Part shown: piece after piece, positions 1 to 8,634 of the stretch
Position numbering within the stretch: position 1 is the stretch's first letter
How the letters are laid out: each line of letters opens with the position of its first letter
From: Phoronis ovalis
Taxonomy: Eukaryota > Phoronida > Phoronidae
Assembly: GCA_028565635.1 (NCBI GenBank)
Contig: JAOXYB010030487.1
Location: forward strand, 1-14,800
Length of the DNA: 14,800 nucleotides
Direction of reading: 5' to 3'
The notes under the pieces: generated by a model
The model's input: only the letters and a program-made list of their open reading frames with translations
Told to the model about the DNA's origin: nothing
Database searches by the model: none
Translations under genes and position numbers: made by a program

Positions 1-97
1 TCATCATGTAGCAGCATCGGCTTATTATCTCAGACAGCATAAAGAAAGAACCGGCCATAAACGCCAAAGGATCAACTGGCTTTTGTTACAAAATAAT

Positions 98-444
98 ATA
101 TACCCGGGGGTGTACTCAAGGTATTTTTTGGTGGGGGTTTGCAGCACTGTTGAATATTTTGGATTTGGATTGTATACTTCTTACTGTATTTTTTTGGATT
201 GCTACCGTAAAGAAATTATAAAATTTGAATTGCTACCTACTGCTTACAGCAAATAATATGGATTAATTTTTAAAGGTTTATATCCATAAAACGATTTTTG
301 GAATATGGTTTGTATCTGTCAGTTTACTTAAAAATGGATTGCTACTCAAATATTATAAAATGTTGGATTGCTACCCTTATATTTCACAAAATATGGATTG
401 CTGCATCCCGTATTAAAAAAACAATGAGTACCTCCCAGGTATAC
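98..444. mobile_element. Short TIR-bounded repeat element with internal GGATTGCTACC motifs
   Basis: The left end (98-117, TATACCCGGGGGTGTACTC) is an imperfect inverted match to the right end (426-444, GAGTACCTCCCAGGTATAC), with about 16 matching bases and one gap. Between them a TGGATTGCTACC-like motif occurs five times in the same orientation, at 195-206, 226-237, 335-346, 364-375 and 394-405, separated by AT-rich spacers. No ORF of note lies inside. This is what a non-autonomous dispersed repeat (MITE-like) looks like. It could also be a degenerate minisatellite whose ends match by chance. No target-site duplication is clear, and family identity cannot be settled without a repeat library. 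Confidence 0.5.
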
Positions 445-679
445 TAACAGTCAATATTGTTTTTCTCACATTTCATATCGTAACTGTTGATACTGACGAG
501 ATACACTACTTGCTGATGGTGATTATAAATATATTGGTTCATAATTCAACTTTATGTTTTCTATAAAAAATGGCACAGTGTGTCATGGCAAATTAGAGTT
601 CCAGAATGCAACAGATTGCAGGAAATAGCACCAAATATTGTCCCTGGAACCCCTAGGTTCGCAAATGGATAGGAACAAA

Positions 680-760
680 ATCTCACTAACCCCCCTACGT
701 TTGACCAGGGGGTGGGGGTAAATCCTATCTTGAACGCCATACGTTTGGGGTTAGTGAGAT
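680..760. repeat. 14-bp perfect inverted repeat flanking a G-rich loop
   Basis: ATCTCACTAACCCC at 680-693 is the exact reverse complement of GGGGTTAGTGAGAT at 747-760. The 53-base spacer includes a G-rich run (about 707-719), and ACGTTTG occurs twice, at 697-703 and 741-747. It could be the ends of a very small repeat element or a hairpin. No gene is seen in the surrounding 445-970. The stretch near 600-620, with GAATGCAACAGATTGCA, also looks like dispersed repeat, but that is from memory only. Confidence 0.55.
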
Positions 761-1352
761 AACTTTTGAAATGATCCCTAAAGTCGGTTAAAATCCCGGG
801 GAGTCATATCAATACAGTGGGATCACTTTCAAATAACAATACATACGTGGATATTGAGCCCAACCTTACCTTTTTATCGGACTGAGCAACCAATGAATTC
901 AGATATGTAGGAAGTGATATCCAGGGAATTTTAAAGGACTTCAATGTTTTTGGAAAACCCAATGTTAATGCGGTATCATGTTTGCATCTTTGTTTACATA
1001 CAAATCAAACTTTGATCACAATTAACATCCAAATTCAAGATCTCCAAAGGAGTATTTTTTATTTTCTGTTTTGTTGGTATTTTCAAATGACATTTTCGAA
1101 TAACAGTGTAAACAAAAAATGAAGCAATCAACAAGCAGCATGTTTACCCCTCTGAAACATCCCTCTTATATACAACATTTCATAATGAGCTGATTAGGTT
1201 GAGTTGAAGTGATATCGACGGGAATCATCAAATGAACCTATTTTCTACAAAGGCACTTCATTTTAAGCACGAGGGTTGTTTTATTTTCTATATTAAATAA
1301 TGGATTTGAAACATATCATAAAACAGTCAACTCTGTGGTACATAATACTTAC

Positions 1353-1563
1353 ATTCTCGTGTATTTTCTTTCAATGTGAGTTCCTTCAGATGATTCAATC
1401 CTCTAAAGAAGACTGATCCACAAGTACAAGGATCATGTAAGTGAAAGTCAACTAAAGATAATGATACAAGGGAAGTAAAGTTAGAAAATACTGGAACTGG
1501 CACAAAAGTAGCATCCTTCAAAGACAATTGTTTAAGGTGTTCTAATGGTCTCAAGTGTAACGT
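1353..1563 (-). pseudogene. F-box-LRR fragment A: isolated LRR exon piece, 5'-truncated
   Basis: The minus-strand translation gives about 70 residues closely matching gene B residues 254-323, including PLEHLKQLSLKDATF, NFTSLVSLSLVDFHL and GLNHLKELTLKEN. These are three consecutive LRR strands. The GTAAGT donor after the exon (at 1347-1352 on the minus strand) and the first intron bases are kept. The F-box, start codon and first LRRs are missing, cut at 1563 where unrelated duplicated sequence begins. No good counterpart of coding exons 2 and 3 was found further along the minus strand. The piece has no stop or frameshift, so the loss is recent, or it is still used as an exon of something else. 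I read it as a gene remnant. Confidence 0.75.
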
Positions 1564-1740
1564 TATCATGTATCTATACATCCGGCAACCAAATCTGGCA
1601 GAAATAATGCTACTAATTATGTTACAAACGACACATTCCAAAATGTGAATCTTGTTAAGTATTATATTAACTTGATGTCTCCGGACGTTGTTGATTACCG
1701 ACTAGAAGTAGAAGTAGAATATCACACTTTGTATTAGCAA
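1564..1740 (+). pseudogene. Truncated, frameshifted copy of the unknown antisense ORF tail
   Basis: This is the plus-strand counterpart of the minus-strand ORF at 4143-4412, covering its last 57 or so codons. A one-base insertion (CAGAAATAATG here against CAGAATAATG there, about 1604-1614) breaks the frame. After it the frame again reads ATNYVTNDTFQNVNLVKYY and ends at the same TAG position. Replacements between the two copies after the shift are mostly conservative (R/K, L/V, V/L, E/Q). The 5' part is lost at the deletion junction at 1563/1564. Unknown family. Confidence 0.5.
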
Positions 1741-1963
1741 AGAATTGAACATACTTGACAGAAATTAATATTTTCCGATTCAGTTACTTACTTGTTAACC
1801 AGATGGATACCTGGTACTGAAAGAAACTTGTTGGCGATAACTGTATGGATGTTTGTATCCTATGAACAGAAAAATAAGTTACTGCTTAATTAGCTAATTT
1901 ACACAGTTTGTTCTTTGCATACACTGCTTTACGTTTGATGCAATAATACATTATTCCTTGCTT

Positions 1964-3440
1964 ATGTATTCTTGTGACTTATTCAAGTTGCTAGCATTTT
2001 GTTTCCTATGTATGTAGAAGTACTTGGAATGATGATTTGAAGCAGTTTTTTTATAATTTCCTATTAACAGATATAAATTATTTCTGTTGCACAAAACGAT
2101 GTATATTTGCCACGTCGAGAAATGGAGACATTTATATGCATGTATAAATTATTTTCGCTATTTGTAACCTTATCCGTATAACAGCTGTGCGTAGTTGCTA
2201 CTAACAACAGATAGCAAAAAGTTATTCTGTAGAATATATTACTGAATAACTTGATTCCGAGTCAATTGGGTTGAAAATTTAAATTCGTCTCTATTTCGCT
2301 CTTGTTAAATTGCTGGAATGAAACGACAAATGACTATAGCCCAGGCATTAGTTGAGAAGGCGTGAACACTAAGGGAAGGATATATTCAGACTGGAAAATA
2401 ATATGTTTCTTAATATTTCACAAAACGAAATTAATATGTATTAAATGTATCTAACTGCTATGTGTTTTGATACTGCGCTACACGCACAACGTAAAGTTTC
2501 CTGTATTTGTTACGCAAATGCACGCGCCACATCCTCTGCTATCAGCGGTTAGAGTCTGTGATAAATAGAAAAATAAAATTGCAGCGTTCATTTCAGAACA
2601 AAGAATTTCATATGTTCTTATATTTTTGTTCAATAAATCATCACAGTGGCAGTTTGAAAGATTGATTCAGTTTACAGAGTAGCAGGTCCCTTGTGGAACT
2701 CCGAATCAGCAAAATGAGCTAGATCTTGAATTCATTCAACTGAACAATTAAGAAGGTACAACAGCTTTCCGAACTGAGATGGACTGATTCAAGGAATTAC
2801 AGAATTTATATAAATATCTGACCTATGTTAGTACTTAGAGTGTGACTTCACCTAAACATGAATATTAAAAGGCAGTTGTGTGAGTTTTGACCAACCAGCA
2901 TGAATGCACAGCCAAAATAGCAGTAACACAACACTGATTACATAGTCTGATTTACAACTAAAACATCGCACTAGCTGAATGATGATAGTCCGAATTTGCT
3001 TGATAAGTGACCTTTATAAAAGAATCAAATAACAATGTCGGATTAAAATAACAATGACAGAACGTTTCAAGAATTACATTACCAAAAACTGTTGCAGAAC
3101 TTTATCTTCGCAAAAATTGTTGATATTTCATAATATGTATTGAATGTTAAATTTAATTTTTTAGACAGTTTGGAGGATGTTCCGTACATTACTAGATGGC
3201 GCTATTGTAGCGATTACCGGAAAACAAGTAGACGCGATGCAAACTTCAAACGAAATAAGAATGGACACATAAATATCTCCAATTTAATATCGAATCTTAT
3301 TTTGCAGTTTTACCTAACCAATTTTTTGTTAACTAATACATACTTTACTACTACTACTCCAATCGTACATTCTACATGATGTTGAATGTTTTGCAGTTGG
3401 TTCGCGGTATTTCTCCAGAGGGCGCACACATAGCGCACAC
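1964..3440. other. AT-rich stretch, no gene recognised
   Basis: No open frame here has a recognisable domain or plausible splice pattern. It separates the two arms of the inverted duplication. Small features only: a short inverted repeat GAACAAA/TTTGTTC (2596-2602, 2625-2631) and a short TAC/ACT run near 3345-3358. Confidence 0.5.
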
Positions 3441-3445
3441 CGGGA

Positions 3446-3519
3446 TATAAATTGCCTTGGACCACACCTCAAATTCACAATAGGTTAAGACAGGTACAAG
3501 AGACAAGCTTTTTTACAAG
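3446..3519 (+). promoter_or_regulatory. Candidate promoter (TATA box) and noncoding 5' exon of gene B
   Basis: TATAAA at 3446-3451 lies just after a GC-richer patch (about 3408-3444). About 70 bases downstream is a strong donor, ACAAG|GTAACC, with GT at 3520-3521. The donor block AGCTTTTTTACAAGGTAA resembles AGCTTGTTTGTAAGGTAA upstream of gene C (about 11321-11338), and in both genes the first coding exon is preceded by an acceptor. The inferred 5' UTR exon would run from about 3475 to 3519, with an intron 3520-4581. The transcription start itself cannot be seen. Confidence 0.4.
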
Positions 3520-3926
3520 GTAACCTTTACTTTTGTTACATTTCATAAACTTACAACTTAACTGAAACTCTAACAAACAGTCTATTCAAATGTAACTTGA
3601 AAATTACAATATGATCACATGTTGTCCTGGTTCATGATGTTCTGCACTAAGCTCGCAAGTCAGATTATCAAGAGCTTATTATATTCTAGTGTAAAGTAGC
3701 TAATTATGCCAATGTCACCATGTAGACAAAAGAATGTGAACTGCTAACTTACGCTATGCGTCACATTCTCATTCGGCATGTATTGGGCTAGACCTGGCTT
3801 CATGTCAGCAGTAGGTTCGTGAATCCAAGACTATAGTATTGGGCCTACGATTTTGAATATCTCATAAGTATAAGCATTGCAAGTCATTACAATCTATGCC
3901 TATTCAATACACGTTCTTTAGAAAAT

Positions 3927-4312
3927 GTTTTTATTGTATTATACGTGAAGCTGTGTGTGAAAAAAACAAACTTGTGTAAATTACCTAATTATATCAGTAA
4001 CATATTGTTTATATTCATAGGATACAAACATCAATACATTTATCTCCAACAAGTTTCTTTCAGTACCACACATCTATCTGATTAACAAGTAAGTAACTCA
4101 ATCGGAAACTATTTATTTCTGTCAAGTATATTCAATGCTTTGCTAATACAAAGTGTGATCGTCTACTTTCACTTCTAATCGGTAATCAGCAAATTCCGGA
4201 GACATCACGTTAATATAATACCTAACAAGATTCAAATTTTCAAATGTGTCGTTTGTAACATAATTAGTAGCATTATTCTGCCTGGTTTGTTTGCTGGATG
4301 TATAGATACATG
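3927..4312. repeat. Right arm of inverted duplication, inside gene B intron 1
   Basis: It matches 1565-1963 in opposite orientation, with an intervening spacer of about 2 kb. It contains the last part of the minus-strand unknown ORF (4143-4312) and about 215 bases of its 3' flank. The matching landmarks include the AGAAACTTGTTGG and GATGTTTGTATCCTATGAA blocks. The similarity stops at about 4312 on the side facing gene B's coding exon, exactly where the left copy has its deletion junction. Confidence 0.75.
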
Positions 4313-4412
4313 ATTCTGGTGATAATAATGGCATTTTAGATACTGCATAATCTGTGGCGAAAAGATAAACATCATGTTTAAGTATCAAAGCATTAGACAT
4401 TGTAACTTGCAT
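4143..4412 (-). CDS. Unknown 89-residue ORF, antisense within gene B intron 1
   Basis: The open frame runs on the minus strand from ATG at 4412 to TAG at 4143. I recognise no domain, signal peptide or membrane segment. The C-terminal half is charged and aromatic (for example NLVRYYINVMSPEFADYRL). What lifts it above a chance ORF is the second copy at 1564-1740: after a frameshift, that copy keeps the same frame to the same stop with mostly conservative replacements. This hints that the ancestral sequence was coding, perhaps the last exon of a gene or a transposon-derived tail. It may also be noncoding repeat. No upstream exon was identified. Confidence 0.3.
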   Translation of the reverse strand: MQVTMSNALILKHDVYLFATDYAVSKMPLLSPESCIYTSSKQTRQNNATNYVTNDTFENLNLVRYYINVMSPEFADYRLEVKVDDHTLY

Positions 4413-4598
4413 TGTAAAGTAGCAGCGTCATAAAAAATGGATGCTTAATAATAGTTATGTAACCAGTCAAGTATGAGAGAATTCTGCTGTCACACCAGTG
4501 TTTGGCACACAACCGTGTCACTGCTAAGATTCAAGATGGTCATATTCTAGTGCTTTGAAATATTGAATTTAATTTTTGCAGCAATATTTTGGAATGAC

Positions 4599-5568
4599 AT
4601 GATGGCAACCATGTGGGATCACTTACCAGAGGAAATGTGGCTGGTAATAATTGAATATCTTGATGCCGGTTCACGGAGAAGCTTTAGTGTAGTAAACAAA
4701 TATTTGAGAAATGCTGTGAAAAGAGTTTTAAGCAAAACAGATCACTGGACACTGATTACCCAACCACACAAATTAACAAGAACCATGTGGAGGGCGTTAC
4801 AAAGTCGACGTTCAGTAAAACTCTTACTACAAGATTGTAAAGAAGGTTATGATTCACGGGATTCCAAGTTTGATTTATGTTTAATTGTTAAGCAATTGTC
4901 AAATATTTCAGCACTGGATGTGACACTAGAGAAATTCACTCTTTCGGAAGTAAAACAGCTGAGCACTTACACAAATCTGAATGTGCTGAAGGAGCTTAAT
5001 ATTACATTTACCAAAACAAGACCTGACGCAATAAGAAGCTTGACATTACTAAATGCAACACTGGTTAGACTAAGCTTGACTGGTTCAATTGATTGTGAGA
5101 AGGAAACCTCAATGGGACTGGAGCCATTGGCAATATTTACAGAATTGACTGCGTTATGTCTGGACTTGCAATTACTTATAGCTACACCAGAATTCATGCC
5201 TTACATGTTTGATTGGATTGGATCTTTATTCGGATTGCATCGGACTGGATCGTACGAATTGGATCTTACTGAAAATCTTGGAGATCAATTCAGATCTCTT
5301 AAAAAACTGAGGGAGCTATCTTACTCGTATAGGGTTAATTGTCTTAACACTGATTTCACGTTAGACTTGAGCCCATTAGAACACCTTGAACAATTGTCCT
5401 TAAAGTATGCTACATTTATGGCAGTTTCAAGAGTTTATAACTTTAATTCCCTTGTGTCATTATCTTTAGTTGACTTTCAGTTAGCTGATCCTTGTACACG
5501 TGGATCCGTCTTCTTTAGTGGACTGAGTCATCTGAAGGAACTCACATTGAAAGAACGCCCACGAGATT
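4599..5568 (+). CDS. Gene B coding exon 1: F-box plus first seven LRR strands
   Basis: It is preceded by an acceptor (TTTAATTTTTGCAG, ending at 4581), so the real exon starts at 4582 with 17 untranslated bases before ATG 4599. It ends at GATT|GTAAGT (GT at 5569-5570), leaving one base of a split codon. Reading on past the donor reaches TGA at 5586-5588 after six more codons, so intron retention would give a 329-residue short form. The end of this exon and the following intron are duplicated in inverted orientation at 971-1563. Confidence 0.8.
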
Positions 5569-7354
5569 GTAAGTATTATGTACCATGAGGTTAGTTGTCA
5601 TATGTTTCAAATCACTTATATTATTTAATATAGAAAATAAAACAACCCTCATGCTTAAAATTGTGTGGCTTCATAGAAATTAAAATGGCTCATTTCAAAA
5701 TTCATGTCCAGTGTTGTATTTTATAATTAACCAGCTGTTCCAGCTGATATAGTGAAATTAGAATGTTTCAAATGTAAATATAAACAGGTACAAGTCTGCT
5801 AATGTAGTGTGCATCTTCATATATACTGATATAGAAAACAGCTCATTTTAATAGATCCTCCGGAAACAGTCTTTACTATTAGATTTTGAAAGACGTATTT
5901 GTTATGCTTCTCATTAGTGTGATGAGATAAAACGCTATTTGTGGAATTGCTTCCCTTGTTTGTTTACACAGTTATTTGAAAAATGTCATTTGTATAGATT
6001 AACAAAACAGAAAATAAAAAAGGACTCCTTTGGAGATCTTGAAATTGGATGTTGAAAAACGTATTTTGTTGATCTGATCATGCTTGTCATAAGTGTGATG
6101 AGATAAAATGCTATTTCTGGGAGTACTCCCCTTGTTTGTGTACACAGTTATTTGAAAAATGTCATTTTTATAGGTTAACAAAACAGAAAATAAAAAAGGA
6201 CTCCTTTGGGGATCTTGAAGTTGGATGTTAATTTTGATCAAGTGTTTGCTTTGCATTTACTTTTTACAGTGCAGACTTGTTATGTCGCTTTGCAGCGGGA
6301 ATTGCCATCTTCCCTGGTATCGTTAACAGTTCATCATATGATTTGTACCGTGGGATTGCGTTTGTACTTTGGGGGTTATGGAAAGAATCTCCTCTATTTA
6401 GAGCTGGATGCCATGAAATATTTTTGTAGCTCAACTTTAGTAAGCAGCGTGCCAGAGATGTGCCCAAATTTGCAAGCACTTCTATTTAGGTAATTACTTT
6501 CTTCAGTAATCTTTATTTCAATGGCGACTATTATAATTACGAAAATAAATTAATTGCGTTGTCTCGGTACATATAGCATAATGTAACTACAATTAATTCC
6601 ATTCATGTTGCAGTAAATATATCCAGATATAGTGCTGCGCATTTAACCGTTTTAAGGCTGGCGAATATTGCATGTGGTAAAGGTGTATGTGTTTAACTTG
6701 TGAAACTCCATTAAGTATGGAGTGCACAAAGCTGCTACAACGGTTATTTGTTACGGCATAGTTCGCTTTAAGTTAAACGATTAAAGGAATAAATATACGG
6801 AAGATGTTATGCACATCATCTACTTTACCTGGATGGAGACTTACGTTTTGTAGGTGTGAATGCGCAGTTGAAACTCTTACATGTATCTCTGTACTACGAA
6901 TTCTGTCATCAAAGTGGACACGATTCCAAGGGGATTTCTGTTCAAATAATGGTGCATTTTCATTTGAATAACAACGCATTTTCTACGTAATCACCATAAT
7001 GTAACCTTCCCACTGGATATGTTTACTATTATAAACATTGATCGGATGTCTCTAACTTGTTTCAGGCACATGTACTGTGATGCTGAAATGATTATGAAGT
7101 TTTGTGAGATTAAGAATCTTCAGCTGCTGGAAGTGTATGAATGTAGAGGATGTGAAGATGTAGATATGTCACAGTTAGCTGAAACTATAAGGAATAAGAC
7201 CAAAAACAGGATCAGACTCTTCCTCGGCATTAAAAGTAATCTCCCTCGTAAATATTTTCTAAGCAATAAAGAGTGGGATCATTTGTCAACAAGACCTTCA
7301 AAAGATTACTCTCATTTGAAGAATTGCCCCTATTGTGCATTTTGTAAGCAGTAA
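4599..7354 (+). CDS. Gene B: F-box and leucine-rich-repeat protein, 3 coding exons, 492 aa
   Basis: Proposed joins are 4599-5568, 6270-6489 and 7066-7354. The intron phases (1 and 2) are compatible and the total is 1479 bases ending at TAA. An F-box spans about residues 9-45 (LPEEMWLVIIEYL, then SRRSFSVVNKYLRNAVKRV). Irregular LRR strands follow near 128-136, 153-160, 182-190, 235-243, 262-270, 283-291, 311-319, 335-344, 363-370, 390-397 and 415-423. By family knowledge the F-box binds SKP1 in an SCF ubiquitin ligase and the LRRs hold the substrate. No substrate can be inferred. The C-terminus ends in a small cysteine cluster (C484, C487, C490). The start is ATG 4599 or the adjacent ATG 4602, where ATGGCA aligns with gene C. 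Gene C is the downstream tandem paralogue. The F-box call is confident; the family-level name is not assigned. Confidence 0.82.
5885..6229. repeat. Tandem duplication, period about 176 bp, in gene B intron after exon 1
   Basis: Two head-to-tail units (about 5885-6052 and 6053-6229) share GTGTGATGAGATAAAA, the block ACACAGTTATTTGAAAAATG, and AACAAAACAGAAAATAAAAA, then ACTCCTTTGG and GATCTTGAA. Inverted copy A has only one such unit (about 1030-1110). Each unit holds a short LRR-looking frame (TPLEILKLDV type). No acceptor gives this frame the phase required by exon 1, so I do not call it an exon. Confidence 0.75.
6270..6489 (+). CDS. Gene B coding exon 2: middle LRRs
   Basis: The acceptor is a pyrimidine-rich tract ending TTTTTACAG at 6269. 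The first two bases complete the codon split from exon 1. The exon reads QTCYVALQRELPSSLVSLTV, later KNLLYLELD, and ends CPNLQALLF plus two bases before TTTAG|GTAATT (GT at 6490-6491). It aligns with gene C exon 2 (SMPCSLVKLRI, KNLTYLELD, CPNLQQLLF). A second CAG at 6294 is closer to the conserved block but has the wrong phase for exon 1. Confidence 0.75.
6705..6723. repeat. Small hairpin in gene B intron 3
   Basis: ACTCCAT (6705-6711) and ATGGAGT (6717-6723) form a 7-bp stem with a five-base loop inside the intron 6490-7065. The intron is otherwise unremarkable AT-rich sequence. No function is inferred. Confidence 0.35.
7066..7354 (+). CDS. Gene B coding exon 3: last LRRs and Cys-containing tail
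   Basis: The acceptor CTAACTTGTTTCAG ends at 7065, and the first base completes an Arg codon split over the intron. The exon begins HMYCDAEMIMKFCEIKNLQL and continues to the stop TAA at 7352-7354. The homologous gene C exon begins NNYCDADIIREFSTIKNIQL. The last 30 or so residues (from about KEWDHL) go beyond gene C's stop and finish NCPYCAFCKQ. Three cysteines spaced C-x2-C-x2-C could bind metal, but a fourth ligand is not obvious. Confidence 0.8.
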
Positions 7355-7442
7355 AACTGATTTAGGAAACATGTTTGTATTTTGGATATCAGAATTCGTT
7401 TGGTATGCAGCTTATGTGTCAGATCTGTTTTCTTATTTCATA

Positions 7443-7689
7443 ATTAAAACAAAAACTACATGTATATACTGCTATACATGCATGATGTCATGTTTTCTTG
7501 TTACCTATCGCAACTAAAACATAGTACACATTACATATTTGCTGTAGTTCTATCTGTTACGTCCGGGAATTTTTGAAACGGTAACAAGATGTGTATATAG
7601 TTTGGGTGTATTATTAGCGCACTGTAGGATGTTATTGATCTAATTTGAATAAAGGCAATGATTGGCAAATTACTTAACATTGAAATAAA
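7443..7689 (+). terminator. Candidate polyadenylation signals downstream of gene B
   Basis: ATTAAA at 7443-7448 lies about 90 bases after the gene B stop. Canonical AATAAA hexamers follow at 7648-7653 and 7684-7689. In AT-rich DNA such hexamers are common by chance, so the site actually used cannot be chosen from sequence alone. Confidence 0.3.
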
Positions 7690-8634
7690 CAAAACATGTG
7701 AAGTCCTGAACCACTCACTGGCCAGGAGACCATATGCTGGACCATGTAGATGTGCCGCTGGACAGTTCCCCTCATATTTGGATATAGGGATGAACATATG
7801 AAATCTGGTGATCGACAATGATATGTTAAATGAACTTACTAAGCATCCTTATGTCGAAAAGTGGCTTGATTTAACCAAAGTGCTGGTTTTGCCGCTCGAT
7901 TCGTTCTATATAAATTCTCTCCGGAGATATATATTGATAAGTCAGGCATGACTATGTTTGATGGCCGTGTACGAAGGCTATGAGTTCGAAGCAATCAACC
8001 GATAACTACTTTAGTGCATTGATGGGTTACGTAACTACGGCTCTCTGTACCAATATATTACCATGCATAACTTTAATGCTGTATTTTTCAATTTGTTTCT
8101 GTTTGCGTCTCGCACTTCAGCTCTAAAAATTACGCAACGTGTGCTGGGAAATTATGTGATACATAAACACATGATATACATGTATTACCTATTGTAATAA
8201 GATATTAGAGTGTTAGGCAATAAATACCATGAAATATCTTATTTGTCGAAAATTACAAACTAATTTCAGGTAAAAGCATGCATTATATATTCCAGTAAAG
8301 TATATGTCATTTACATAGAATTGGAACCACCGTACACATTCAGTGTTCAACTAAATGCTGCATGTGAGAATTACTGAGTGACAACTGGCTGCTGTCAAAC
8401 CACGAGCTTTTTAATTGCTATGACGTCAGTGATGCTTTTTGGATTCATTTTAATAAACATTTGTATCATTGTATTGATACTTAGGAGAAATATCTTTTTA
8501 ATGTAGCGTTCACTTTGTATTAGGTACTGTTACTTCAATTTAATTGGAAGTTGTACGTTCGTACATTTTCAAATTAAGTGATGATTTTGTAGAAAAAGAA
8601 TGATTTTCCATGTTTTTTAGATGAGTAGTGTTGA
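7690..8634. other. Intergenic AT-rich stretch, no gene recognised
   Basis: There are no recognisable coding or RNA features between gene B and the minisatellite. One imperfect hairpin of about 45 bases lies at 8532-8580, centred on GTACGTTCGTAC (about 8553-8564). A minus-strand frame at 7531-7818 has no domain, repeats or paralogue and looks like chance. Confidence 0.45.

Larger units (their letters stand above)
971..1963 (-). repeat. Inverted partial duplicate of the gene B locus with internal deletion
   Basis: Read on the minus strand, this block is colinear with the plus strand of about 3927-6290. Positions 1963-1565 match 3927-4312 (3' flank and tail of an unknown ORF). Positions 1563-1353 match 5365-5568 (end of gene B coding exon 1), and 1352-971 match parts of the following gene B intron. 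The two matching parts abut at 1563/1564, whereas in the gene B locus they are about 1.05 kb apart. The simplest reading is an inverted segmental duplication followed by one deletion. The intron part is shorter than in B and carries only one copy of a unit that B has twice. Similarity fades below about 971, around the start of gene B coding exon 2. Confidence 0.8.

Noticed and set aside
850-950. Possible degenerate exon 2 of fragment A (minus strand, LPTYLNSL-like, followed by a GTAAGG donor)
   Set aside because: Only a handful of residues recall gene B LPSSLVSL, the rest does not align and the acceptor is poor.
3140-3379. Plus-strand 79-codon frame before gene B
   Set aside because: No domain, low-complexity end and no paralogue. 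It lies upstream of the proposed promoter.
4967-5197. Minus-strand frame inside gene B exon 1
   Set aside because: Shadow of the real plus-strand coding exon.
5999-6479. Minus-strand frames in the gene B intron and exon 2
   Set aside because: Antisense to the tandem intron repeat and to exon 2; no independent support.
7531-7818. Minus-strand 95-codon frame downstream of gene B
   Set aside because: No recognisable motif, no second copy and no splice support. Its length is compatible with chance.
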